10,004 bases of DNA from Alphaproteobacteria bacterium HGW-Alphaproteobacteria-13 (GCA_002842935.1 PHEM01000246.1:1-10004), one strand, 5' to 3'; shown: positions 1 to 6,551, counted from the first letter of the stretch. Translations and numbers: made by a program. Notes: generated by a model not told the origin, from the letters alone.

Positions 1-272
1 CGCCCTTCGGTGCCGCTTCGCTCCACCTACGGCCAACACTGGCGATGGAGGCGTCAATGCACTAACAATCCGAACGGATCACCAGGTGGGGGCCGGTCAA
101 AAGTCTGAAACGCCCTCTCTTCCGGTCGTGTCTCGACTTCGCTCGACACGAACGGGAAGGTGAGTCAGATTTAACGCACGCCGCTCTAGCATCCGCCCTC
201 AACAGGGTGATCCCGGCTTGATCTTCCCATCGAGATGATCGAAATTCCTGCCATCAGAGCTGGAGATACTGG
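1..272. other. Gene-free leader region, 272 bases
   Basis: I find no convincing coding region here on either strand. The stretch holds one imperfect palindromic repeat (119-159) and, at 16-26, an 11-base string that differs from a string inside that repeat (137-147) at one base. A ribosome binding site for the following lipoprotein gene is at 262-265. Any promoter for that gene should lie between about 160 and 260. A weak pair TTGATC (218-223) and GAAATT (241-246), 17 bases apart, is the best I see, and it is not persuasive. Confidence 0.6.
119..159. repeat. Imperfect palindromic intergenic repeat
   Basis: The arms are CTTCCGGTCGTGTC (119-132) and GACACGAACGGGAAG (145-159). They pair over their whole length except for one bulge and a local mismatch, and enclose TCGACTTCGCT-type sequence in which CTCGAC occurs twice (133-147 region). 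Short elements with a GCGAAG core and GTCGAG/CTCGAC arms are scattered between genes in many sphingomonad genomes (general knowledge). Whether this one is multicopy in its own genome cannot be seen from one window. It may be a REP-like element or a transcription terminator of a gene upstream of the window. Confidence 0.5.
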
Positions 273-518
273 ATGAAATACCCGCTTATGGTTGCGATGA
301 TCGCCCTTGTCGGCTGCACGTCGCCCACGACCGCACCGTCGGAAGAGCCTGCGCGCGCGGCGAATCCCGCATCGGTCCATTGCGTGGACCAAGGCGGCAA
401 GCTCGAAATGCGCAAGGGACCAGATGGCGAAACGGGCTATTGCCACCTTCCCGATGGCAGCGTGGTCGAGGAATGGGAACTCTATCGTTCGCAGACCAAG
501 GACGGCGACGCGCAGTAA
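273..518 (+). CDS. Small DUF333-type lipoprotein
   Basis: This encodes an 81-aa protein. Residues 1-15 form a short lipoprotein signal: Lys2, a hydrophobic stretch, then the lipobox LVGC with the lipidated cysteine at 15. The mature part carries the DUF333 pattern NPASVHC (31-37), GGKLE, GYCHLPDGS (55-63) and EEWELYR (66-72), with Cys37 and Cys57 likely paired by a disulfide. DUF333 proteins (for example E. coli YoaF) are small envelope proteins, sometimes labelled haemolysin-like without functional proof. The length is normal for the family. The start is supported by GGAG (262-265), 7 bases before ATG. The gene stands alone and converges on the next gene, whose stop is only 18 bases away. 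The substrate or role is unknown. The family assignment is by recognised motif and fairly safe. Confidence 0.85.
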   Translation: MKYPLMVAMIALVGCTSPTTAPSEEPARAANPASVHCVDQGGKLEMRKGPDGETGYCHLPDGSVVEEWELYRSQTKDGDAQ

Positions 519-536
519 CGCGCCGCCGACAGGCCG

Positions 537-1361
537 TCAGCCGTTCGCGTGGCGGTTCATCCGTTGCAGCGTGCCGAGCGCGGCTTCGAGCGCGAAGTCG
601 ATCTCTTCCGGCTGCTCCGCGGCGGCAGGCGCGCCGGGCGTCGGAATCGCGGGCGTGGCGGCGGCCTGTGGTTCCTTCCGGCGGACGAGACCCGCCTCCA
701 GCCGCGCCACCATCGCGCCGAGACTGTTGTCGGCGGGATCGGGCAGGACCGGACCGGCGTCCGCCGTCGCGGGTTGCAGCCAGGGTTCCTCGCCCGCCGC
801 CATGTCCTCGACAGGCGCGAGGTCGGCGAGCACCAGTTCGTCCACCAGTTCGTCGGCATCCGCATCGACCGGCACGTCCGGACCGTCTTCGCGTGCCGGG
901 GCGGAGGGAAACAGCCCTTCGGCGGGCAGGTCGCGCCCGGCACGGATCGGCGGGCGCGGCGGATCGTCGGGGTGAAGATCGGCGCGGCGACGGCGCGGCG
1001 CGGCTTCGGCACCGTCATCGGCGGCGTGAGCGCGCGGACGCTTGCGGCGCACCAGCCCCACTTCCTCGGGCTTTGCGATCGACAGGGCGACGATGCCGCC
1101 GATCAGCGCCACGACGCCGGCCATGGAGAGCGCCAGCGCGAGCCTGGCGCCATTGCCGATCGGCGGCACGAACAGGTCCGACAGGCGGTCGAGATAAAGG
1201 TTCCAGCCGATCGCCGAGACCCAATCCATCGGCATCAGCGCGCCGAACAGGAAGGTCAGCGCCCCGGCCCCGATCATGGCGGGCACGGCCGGTCGCAGCG
1301 CGGCCCACAGCCGCCGCCCGCGCCCTTTGGGCCTGACCCTGATTTCGCTGGCGTCGTCCAT
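537..1361 (-). CDS. Two-helix membrane protein of unknown function, exosortase-A glycosyltransferase neighbour
   Basis: This 274-aa protein is not one I can name. It starts with a basic cytoplasmic segment (residues 1-24), then a membrane helix at about 25-45, a loop containing DWVSAIGWNLYLDRLSDLFVPP (about 46-67, quoted only as a region), and a second helix at about 74-96. The remaining 178 residues are Arg/Pro/Ala/Asp-rich and probably disordered and cytoplasmic. They include a distinctive RRRRADLHPDDPPRPP block (123-138), an acidic stretch around 158-193 and a possible terminal helix (252-270, EEIDFALEAALGTLQRMNR). The string GLVRRK occurs twice, at 102-107 and 224-229. The gene begins 28 bases after the glycosyltransferase stop on the same strand, so co-transcription is likely. 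The AGGA at 1363-1366 is unusually close to the ATG, so the start is plausible but not proven by its ribosome site. A structural or regulatory role in polysaccharide export is a guess from context. Confidence 0.75.
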   Translation of the reverse strand: MDDASEIRVRPKGRGRRLWAALRPAVPAMIGAGALTFLFGALMPMDWVSAIGWNLYLDRLSDLFVPPIGNGARLALALSMAGVVALIGGIVALSIAKPEEVGLVRRKRPRAHAADDGAEAAPRRRRADLHPDDPPRPPIRAGRDLPAEGLFPSAPAREDGPDVPVDADADELVDELVLADLAPVEDMAAGEEPWLQPATADAGPVLPDPADNSLGAMVARLEAGLVRRKEPQAAATPAIPTPGAPAAAEQPEEIDFALEAALGTLQRMNRHANG

Positions 1362-1389
1362 ATCCTGCCTGCCGGCTTTTCCCTTTCGA

Positions 1390-2625
1390 TCAGGCGGCGA
1401 GCGGCGCCGCGGCGGCGCGGCCCAGCAGCCGCTGGTAAACGGGTTCGTAACGCAAAATGTTTGACGACCAGTTACGATGCGTCTCGACGAACGAGCGCGC
1501 CGTGCGCCGCCGCGCGTCCCACGCGTCCCACGCGGCGCGCGCGGCGAGCAGACCGGCGAGCGCTTCGGCGATCGCGGCGGGATCGTCGGGCGCGAACAGC
1601 GTGCCGGTCACGCCGTCCTCGATCAGCTCGCGGTGTCCGCCGACATCGGACGCGGCGACCAGCTTGCCCTGCGCCATCGCCTCCAGCGGCTTCAGCGGTG
1701 TGACGAGATCGGTGAGGCGCATCTTCTTGCGCGGATAGGCGAGGATGTCGATCAGCGAATAATAGCGCTCGACCTCTTCATGCGGCACGCGGCCGACGAA
1801 ATGGATGCGGTCCGCCACGGGCGAAGCCGCCGCCTGCGCCTTCAGCGCCGCCTCCATCGGCCCGCCGCCGACGAGCAGCAGCCGCGCGCCGCCGCACGCC
1901 GCGACCAGCGCGGGCATGGCGGCGATCAGGTCGTCGATCCCCTCATAATCGTAAAAGCTGCCGATGAAGCCGATCACCGCGTCCGCCGCCCCCAGCCCGA
2001 GACGGGCCGCGAGCGCGTCGTCGCGCGGCGGCGGATCGCCGAACAGGTCGAGATCGACGCCGTTCGGCGACACGATGATCTTCGCCGGATCGACGCCGCG
2101 CGCGATCAGGTCGCCGCGCAGCCCTTCGCAGATCACCGCGACGGCGTCGGCGGCCTTGACGGCGCGGGTTTCCAGCCCCCGTGTCAGCGCATAGCGCGCG
2201 CCGCCTTCGCGCCCCTTGCCGTTGCCGACCGCCGCATCCTCCCAGAAGGCGCGGATTTCATAGATGACGGGAATGCCGAGCCGCCGCCCGGCGCGCAGCG
2301 CGGCCATGGCGTCGAGCACGGGCGAATGGGCGTGGAGCAGGTCGGGCCGCCACGCGCGCGCCAGATCCTCTATGGTCCGCGTCAGCGCGCCGATTTCGCG
2401 CCATTCGCGGATCGGCGACGGCGTGGGCGCGATCGGCGGCGTGCGGTGAAAGGTCAGGCCGTCCACCGTTTCGACCGGCGGTCCCGGCACCGGATGACGC
2501 ACGCCCGTGACGCCCGCGACGTCCCAGCCCTTCGCAATCTGCGCCTTCATCAGCGCGCGCGTACGGAACGTATATCCGCTGTGCGCCGGCAGGCTGTGGT
2601 CGAGAACATGCAATATCCGGGTCAT
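1390..2625 (-). CDS. Family-4 glycosyltransferase, exosortase-A/PEP-CTERM-associated type (TIGR04063-like)
   Basis: This 411-aa GT-B-fold glycosyltransferase should transfer a sugar from an activated donor onto a lipid- or polymer-bound glycan at the cytoplasmic face. The N-terminal domain opens with ILHVLDHSLPAHSGYTFRTR (4-23), the hallmark I associate with the exosortase-A-linked family TIGR04063, followed by LLHAHSP (96-102) and YEIRAFWED (122-130). The C-terminal GT4 domain has SPNGVDL (186-192), GFIGSFYDYEGID (219-231), LLLVGGGP (249-256) and the donor-binding segment TPLKPLEAMAQG (309-320) with Glu315, then SDVGGHREL (326-334). The length is typical. The ATG follows a GGGGA-type ribosome site a few bases upstream. 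It diverges from the ligase operon and is followed 28 bases later by the two-helix membrane protein. There is no truncation or missing core motif. The exact sugar and acceptor cannot be read from sequence. Confidence 0.88.
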   Translation of the reverse strand: MTRILHVLDHSLPAHSGYTFRTRALMKAQIAKGWDVAGVTGVRHPVPGPPVETVDGLTFHRTPPIAPTPSPIREWREIGALTRTIEDLARAWRPDLLHAHSPVLDAMAALRAGRRLGIPVIYEIRAFWEDAAVGNGKGREGGARYALTRGLETRAVKAADAVAVICEGLRGDLIARGVDPAKIIVSPNGVDLDLFGDPPPRDDALAARLGLGAADAVIGFIGSFYDYEGIDDLIAAMPALVAACGGARLLLVGGGPMEAALKAQAAASPVADRIHFVGRVPHEEVERYYSLIDILAYPRKKMRLTDLVTPLKPLEAMAQGKLVAASDVGGHRELIEDGVTGTLFAPDDPAAIAEALAGLLAARAAWDAWDARRRTARSFVETHRNWSSNILRYEPVYQRLLGRAAAAPLAA

Positions 2626-2694
2626 GATCCCCGTCCCTGCCAGACAAGCCTTAACGCGGCGTCAACCCCGATAGCATAGGGGCTGGAGTCCGTT
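2626..2694. promoter_or_regulatory. Divergent promoter region of the polysaccharide module, with CtrA-like motif
   Basis: These 69 bases separate the starts of the divergent glycosyltransferase and small-ORF/ligase units, so both promoters should lie here or inside the adjoining coding ends. At 2651-2665 the sequence reads TTAA-N7-TCAA, one mismatch from TTAA-N7-TTAA, the site recognised by the alphaproteobacterial cell-cycle regulator CtrA. TAGCAT (2672-2677) could be a rightward -10 element. On the minus strand TTGACG overlaps the CtrA-like site and could be a leftward -35. CCCC (2666-2669) and GGGG (2679-2682) could form only a weak hairpin. The promoter positions are inferred from layout. 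Individual elements are uncertain. Confidence 0.45.
2685..2688 (+). promoter_or_regulatory. Ribosome binding site that supports the 54-codon gene
   Basis: GGAG lies 6 bases before the ATG at 2695. This is the clearest ribosome site between the divergent promoters and the ligase, and it is the main reason to call the short gene real and to place translation entry there rather than inside the ligase frame. Confidence 0.6.
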
Positions 2695-2859
2695 ATGGTC
2701 GATAATTTTTCCATCATCCTGACTCATGCCCTGATGGGACTGGCGCTGTGGCGCCTGCTCTATCGCGACGACCTGGACCATGAAGTCGGCCCGCGCGCGC
2801 TGTGGCAGCAGCGCCGCGACGGCGAACCGGCCGGGAAAGACGTGTCCGGCGATGCGTGA
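2695..2859 (+). CDS. 54-aa small protein coupled to the O-glycosylation ligase
   Basis: This short gene reads MVDNFSIILTHALMGLALWR (1-20), then LLYRDDLDHEVGPRALWQQR (21-40) and a polar tail ending SGDA. It has one amphipathic or membrane-embedding hydrophobic stretch at about 7-23 and a charged C-terminal half, so it is probably a single-pass or peripheral inner-membrane protein. Three things support it: the well-spaced GGAG ribosome site, GC-rich third codon positions like those of its neighbours through most of its length, and the stop overlapping the next gene by 8 bases (ATGCGTGA). That overlap implies translational coupling. I do not recognise a named family. A conserved short partner of exosortase-A-associated ligases, or a leader peptide setting ligase translation, are both possible. 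Confidence 0.68.
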   Translation: MVDNFSIILTHALMGLALWRLLYRDDLDHEVGPRALWQQRRDGEPAGKDVSGDA

Positions 2860-4195
2860 CCTGATCTTCGTCGCCTTTCTGTTCGCCTTCATCGGCGTCG
2901 GGTTCCGGCGGCCGTTCCTGTTCGTGCTGTGCTTCTGCTATGTCGACATCGTCGCGCCGCAGCGGCTGAGCTATTTCCTGCTCAATTCGCTTCCCATCTC
3001 GCTGATCGTCTTCGGACTCGCGGTCGCGGGCTGGCTGGTCGCCGACGACAAGCGCGACGCGCGATGGTCGGGGCGGCAGACGCTGCTGGTCCTGCTGCTG
3101 CTCTATTGCGGATTGACGACCAGCTACGCCGATTTCCCCGTCGAGGCGCAGGAGAAGTGGAGCTGGGTCTGGAAAGCGCTGTTGTGGGCGATCTTCCTGC
3201 CGCTGACGCTGCGGACCAAGCTGCGGATCGAGGCGCTGGTGCTGATCATGCTGCTGTCGGCGGCGTCGATCGCCATCACCGGCGGCATCAAGACCGCCGC
3301 GGGCGGCGGCGGCTATGGCGTGTTGCGGTTGCTGATCAGCGAGAATTACGGGCTGTACGAAGGCAGCACCATGTCCTGCGTCGCCATCGCCATCATCCCC
3401 CTGATCCTCTGGTATCGCCGTCATGGCACCGTCTTTCCGCCCGGCCCGCTCGTCACGCTGTTCTGCTTCGCGCTGTGCTTTGCCTGCCTGCTGCTGCCGG
3501 TCGGCGCGCAGGCCCGCACGGGGCTGCTGTGCCTGGGCGTGCTCGCCATCCTGTCGCTGCGCGCGGTCCGGCACCGCCTGCTCTATATGGTCGGCGCGGG
3601 CCTGCTCGCGGCGGCGGCGGTGCCGTTCCTGCCGCAAAGCTATACCGAGCGCATGGAAACGATCCGCGACCATCGCTCGGACCAGTCGGCCTCGACGCGC
3701 ATCGCGGTCTGGGCCTGGACCTGGGATTATGCCAAGGATCATCCGTTCGGCGGCGGCTTCAACGCCTTTTTGCAGAACCGGCTGCGCGTCGAGACGGTCG
3801 GCGCGCAAAGCAGCCCCGACCAGCAGGCCGAGGTCCATGACGAGCAGGGCCGCGCCTATCACAGCGCCTATTTCGAGATGCTGGGCGAACAGGGCTATCC
3901 GGGCCTGGCGCTGTGGCTGGCGCTGCACATCGCCGGGCTGGTGCAGATGGAACGGCTGCGGCGGCGCTATCTGGCGACGCGACGCGCCGAAGAGCAATGG
4001 ATCGCGCCGCTGGCCACCGCGCTTCAGCACGGCCACATCATCTATCTGGTCGGATCGCTGTTCGTCGCCATCGCCTTTCAGCCGTTCATCTATATGATGC
4101 TGGCGCTCGAGATCGGCCTGACGACCTATTGCCGACGGCGCGAGCGGGCGGAAGGGTGGCGGCCGATCCGCTCGCGGCCGGAGCCTGCGCGATGA
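2852..4195 (+). CDS. O-antigen-ligase/Wzy-like membrane protein, exosortase-A-associated O-glycosylation ligase type (TIGR03097-like)
   Basis: This 447-aa polytopic inner-membrane protein is expected to ligate or polymerise lipid-linked glycans at the periplasmic face. It begins MRDLIFVAFLFAFIGVGFRR, the usual opening of this family. About ten hydrophobic segments follow. The O-antigen-ligase (Wzy_C) core is visible: ARTGLL with Arg222, the periplasmic segment WAWTWDYAKDHPFGGGFNAF (287-306), and YHSAYFEMLGEQGYPGL (336-352) with His337. An upstream in-frame ATG at 2780 would add 24 residues antisense-like to the small ORF; the family length and hydrophobic opening favour 2852. GGGAAAG (2833-2839) lies too far upstream for a good ribosome site, so initiation probably depends on the overlapping 54-aa gene. 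It overlaps the acyltransferase start by 4 bases (ATGA). No exosortase is visible nearby, so the acceptor could be a polysaccharide rather than PEP-CTERM proteins. Confidence 0.87.
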   Translation: MRDLIFVAFLFAFIGVGFRRPFLFVLCFCYVDIVAPQRLSYFLLNSLPISLIVFGLAVAGWLVADDKRDARWSGRQTLLVLLLLYCGLTTSYADFPVEAQEKWSWVWKALLWAIFLPLTLRTKLRIEALVLIMLLSAASIAITGGIKTAAGGGGYGVLRLLISENYGLYEGSTMSCVAIAIIPLILWYRRHGTVFPPGPLVTLFCFALCFACLLLPVGAQARTGLLCLGVLAILSLRAVRHRLLYMVGAGLLAAAAVPFLPQSYTERMETIRDHRSDQSASTRIAVWAWTWDYAKDHPFGGGFNAFLQNRLRVETVGAQSSPDQQAEVHDEQGRAYHSAYFEMLGEQGYPGLALWLALHIAGLVQMERLRRRYLATRRAEEQWIAPLATALQHGHIIYLVGSLFVAIAFQPFIYMMLALEIGLTTYCRRRERAEGWRPIRSRPEPAR

Positions 4196-5301
4196 GCGGC
4201 CGGTCGCCCGTCGTCATGCTGCCGACCCTGACGGGCGTGCGCGGCATCGCCGCGCTGGCGGTCGTGCTCTATCATATTCGCGGGGGAATGAGCGGGTTCG
4301 CGCCGGAGCGCGTCATCGCGGTGCTGGCCCAGGGCTATCTGGCCGTCGATCTGTTCTTCGTCCTGTCGGGCTTCGTCCTGTGGTGGAATTATCGCGATCC
4401 GTTCCGCGACCAGGGCCCGCGCGCCGCGCCGCGCTTCATCGTCCGGCGCTTTTCCCGCATATTCCCGCTGCACATCGCCATCCTCACGGCGATGGCGCTG
4501 TTCGCGGCGGCGCTGCTGGCCAGCGGACGCGGCGCGGAACCCTATTATCCCTTCGCCTCGCTGCCCGCCCATTATCTGCTGATCCAGAACTGGGGCTTTG
4601 CCGACTCGCTGCTGTGGAACGTCCCCGCCTGGTCGATCTCGGCCGAATGGGCGGCCTATCTGCTGCTGGCCGCGACGGGGGGATGGCTGGCGCGGATGCG
4701 CATCGGCCCGTGGCGCTTTGCGCTGCTGGTCGTCGCCGTGGCGGCGGGCCTGGGGATATGGTTCGACAGCCGGGGGCTGTCCGGCATCGGCGAGGATATC
4801 GCGGCGACGGGCCTGATCCGCTGTCTGGCCGAATTCGGCCTGGGCATCATCCTATGCCAATGGTGGAGCGCCGAACGCGAACGGCGGCGCGGGACCGCCG
4901 TCATCCTCGGCACGGCGGCCGGTCTGGGTGCACTCGCGGCGGGCCTGCTCGCGGCGGGCGAGGCGAGCATCATGGTGGCGATCGTCATCCTCGCCCTGCA
5001 GGCATCGACGGCGGCGCGGCCGCTGCTGTCGGGACGGATCGCGCAATGGCTGGGCGACATCAGCTATGCCGTCTATCTGTCGCATTATTTCCTGTGGATA
5101 TTGTTCAAGCTGTTCTTCGTCGACGATCCCGCCGACGTGCATCCGGCCGGAATCGCAGCCTTCGTCCTGCTGACGCTGGCGGTATCGCATCTGCTCTATC
5201 GCTATGTGGAAGTGCCGGGACGGCGCCTGACGCAGCGCGCCGGCGACCGCCTGCTGGCCATGGCGGCGGCCAGCCCGTCCCCACACCGCAGCAAGGCCTG
5301 A
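4192..5301 (+). CDS. Acyltransferase-3 family membrane protein (OafA/YrhL-like)
   Basis: This 369-aa multi-pass protein should move an acyl group, often acetyl, from a cytoplasmic donor to a sugar of an exported glycan. The Acyl_transf_3 landmarks are in order: LTGVRGIAALAVVLYH (13-28) with Arg17 and His28, DLFFVLSGFVL (53-63), RRFSRIFPLH (85-94), PAWSISAEW (145-153), RCLAEFGLGI (210-219), LGDISYAVYLSHY (287-299) and YRYVEVPGRR (336-345) with Glu340. It has roughly ten hydrophobic segments and lacks the extra periplasmic SGNH domain found in longer OafA proteins. The start is fixed by the ATGA overlap with the ligase stop; there is no strong ribosome site, consistent with coupling. As the last gene of the coupled trio it most likely decorates the glycan handled by the ligase. 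The precise acyl group and target are unknown. Confidence 0.88.
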   Translation: MSGRSPVVMLPTLTGVRGIAALAVVLYHIRGGMSGFAPERVIAVLAQGYLAVDLFFVLSGFVLWWNYRDPFRDQGPRAAPRFIVRRFSRIFPLHIAILTAMALFAAALLASGRGAEPYYPFASLPAHYLLIQNWGFADSLLWNVPAWSISAEWAAYLLLAATGGWLARMRIGPWRFALLVVAVAAGLGIWFDSRGLSGIGEDIAATGLIRCLAEFGLGIILCQWWSAERERRRGTAVILGTAAGLGALAAGLLAAGEASIMVAIVILALQASTAARPLLSGRIAQWLGDISYAVYLSHYFLWILFKLFFVDDPADVHPAGIAAFVLLTLAVSHLLYRYVEVPGRRLTQRAGDRLLAMAAASPSPHRSKA

Positions 5302-5369
5302 CGTCCGCCGCGGCGGGAACCATCGGCGGCAGCGACAGGTTTCGCGTGTCGAACATGGATTTTTGACTT

Positions 5370-5388
5370 ATCGGGGGCGCTCCCCGAT
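5370..5388 (+). promoter_or_regulatory. Hairpin in the leader of the mechanosensitive channel gene
   Basis: ATCGGGG (5370-5376) and CCCCGAT (5382-5388) are perfect 7-base complementary arms around a 5-base loop, ending 8 bases before the ribosome site. No T-run follows on either strand, so it is not a canonical terminator. It could still end or protect the acyltransferase message or shape the channel gene's leader. TTGACT at 5363-5368 just upstream resembles a -35, but no good -10 is paired with it. Confidence 0.4.
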
Positions 5389-5396
5389 CCGATTGC

Positions 5397-5402
5397 GAGA
5401 GG
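5397..5402 (+). promoter_or_regulatory. Ribosome binding site that decides the GTG start of the MscS gene
   Basis: GAGAGG ends 6 bases before GTG at 5409. It supports initiation at this non-ATG codon; the next in-frame Met is at residue 46, inside the first membrane helix. Confidence 0.6.
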
Positions 5403-5408
5403 CCCCGC

Positions 5409-6551
5409 GTGACTTTCTCTATTCTTGCCGCCGCGACCAATCCGCTCGACGACCTCAGCTATTGGTGGGGCGCCAGCGTCGGCTGGGCCGACGACCACTG
5501 GTTGCAGATCGGCGTCGCGGTCGGCGCGGGTCTCGCCATCTATATGCTGCTGTCGCTGCTGCGCGGCGTGGCCCTGAAGCGCGCGCAGGCCGTGCCGGAC
5601 GACCACAGGCTGACGCACATCGTCGGCCGCGTCCTCTATAAGACGCGGTCGCTGGTCCTCGCCATCGTCGCCGTACGCATGGTCGCGGGCTATGCGCAGC
5701 CGCCGGGCGCGATCATGCAGCTGATCCAGTTCGTCTTCACCATCGCCGTCGTGCTGCAGGCCGCGATCTGGGCGCGCGAGATATTGCTGGGCCTGATCCA
5801 GCGGCGCGCGGCCGAGGGGCATAATGAAACGCTGGCCAACGCGATGGGGATCATCCGCCTGCTGATCAGCGTCGCGCTGTTCGCGATCGCGACGATCGTC
5901 ATCCTCGACAATATGGGCGTCAACGTCACGGGCCTGATCGCCGGGCTGGGCATCGGCGGCATCGCCATCGGCCTGGCCGCGCAGGGTATTTTTTCCGACC
6001 TGTTCGCCTCGCTGTCGATCATCTTCGACCGGCCGTTCCGCGTCGGCGAGACGATCAAGTATGACACCAGCACCGCGACCGTCGAGCGCATCGGGCTGAA
6101 GAGCACGCGGCTGCGCTCCGTCAACGGCGAGCTGCTCGTCATCTCCAACACCAATCTGCTGGCGAAGGAGATCACCAATTTCGCGCATCTCCACCGGCGG
6201 CGCGTCACCTTTCTGCTGGGGTTCATCTATCAGACCAGCCCCGCCATGCTGCGCGCGCTGCCCGATCTGCTGAAGCGGCAGGTCGAGGCGGCGGGGCACG
6301 CGTTCGTCCGGTCGAGCCTCGTGACCTTTGGCCCGTCGAGCCTCGATTTCGAATTGCTGTTCGATGTCTTCGACGACCGGACCGACGATGTGGGCGCCGC
6401 GCGGACCGACGTGGCGATCCGCATCGTCGAGGCGCTGGGCGAGGCCGGTTACGAATTCGCCTATCCGACGCAGACCAGCTTCACCGCCGCGCCCGACGGG
6501 CGTATGATCATGCCCTATCCCGAGTCCCCGGCCGAAACGCCGCGCGGCTGA
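5409..6551 (+). CDS. MscS-family small-conductance mechanosensitive ion channel
   Basis: This 380-aa inner-membrane channel opens under membrane tension and releases solutes during osmotic downshock. Hydrophobic helices lie at about 33-52, 80-97, 102-128 and 146-166, followed by the Gly/Ala-rich pore helix and MscS signature GLIAGLGIGGIAIGLAAQ (175-192) and FASLSIIFDRPFRVGE (199-214). The cytoplasmic beta and alpha/beta domains follow (about 215-355), with RLRSVNGELLVISNTNL (234-250) as the usual surface-loop segment. The start is GTG with a good ribosome site. The length is within the range of plain MscS proteins with one or two extra N-terminal helices, and there is no cyclic-nucleotide domain. 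It lies 107 bases after the acyltransferase and is probably its own unit, with no evident tie to the polysaccharide genes. Confidence 0.92.
   Translation: MTFSILAAATNPLDDLSYWWGASVGWADDHWLQIGVAVGAGLAIYMLLSLLRGVALKRAQAVPDDHRLTHIVGRVLYKTRSLVLAIVAVRMVAGYAQPPGAIMQLIQFVFTIAVVLQAAIWAREILLGLIQRRAAEGHNETLANAMGIIRLLISVALFAIATIVILDNMGVNVTGLIAGLGIGGIAIGLAAQGIFSDLFASLSIIFDRPFRVGETIKYDTSTATVERIGLKSTRLRSVNGELLVISNTNLLAKEITNFAHLHRRRVTFLLGFIYQTSPAMLRALPDLLKRQVEAAGHAFVRSSLVTFGPSSLDFELLFDVFDDRTDDVGAARTDVAIRIVEALGEAGYEFAYPTQTSFTAAPDGRMIMPYPESPAETPRG

Noticed and set aside
218..246. TTGATC / GAAATT as a promoter of the lipoprotein gene
   Set aside because: The second hexamer matches a -10 at only three positions, which is not enough to list as a feature.
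186..446. An 86-codon minus-strand frame over the lipoprotein gene
   Set aside because: The lipoprotein on the other strand has a lipobox, DUF333 motifs and a good ribosome site.
1477..2679. A 400-codon plus-strand open frame opposite the glycosyltransferase
   Set aside because: The minus-strand glycosyltransferase has complete motifs; this frame is Arg/Asp-rich without a domain and would run through the divergent promoter.
3300..3315. Gly-codon-rich run (GGCGGCGGC) in the ligase as a repeat or slippage site
   Set aside because: It encodes a short Gly loop in an intact frame, and such runs are expected at this base composition.
2714..4036. A 440-codon minus-strand open frame opposite the ligase
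   Set aside because: Its composition is Gln/Arg/Asp-rich and low in complexity, it has no domain, and the sense frame is a convincing membrane ligase.
5202..6299. A 365-codon minus-strand open frame opposite the MscS gene
   Set aside because: It is antisense shadow of a clear MscS protein, with Gln/Asp/Arg-rich composition.
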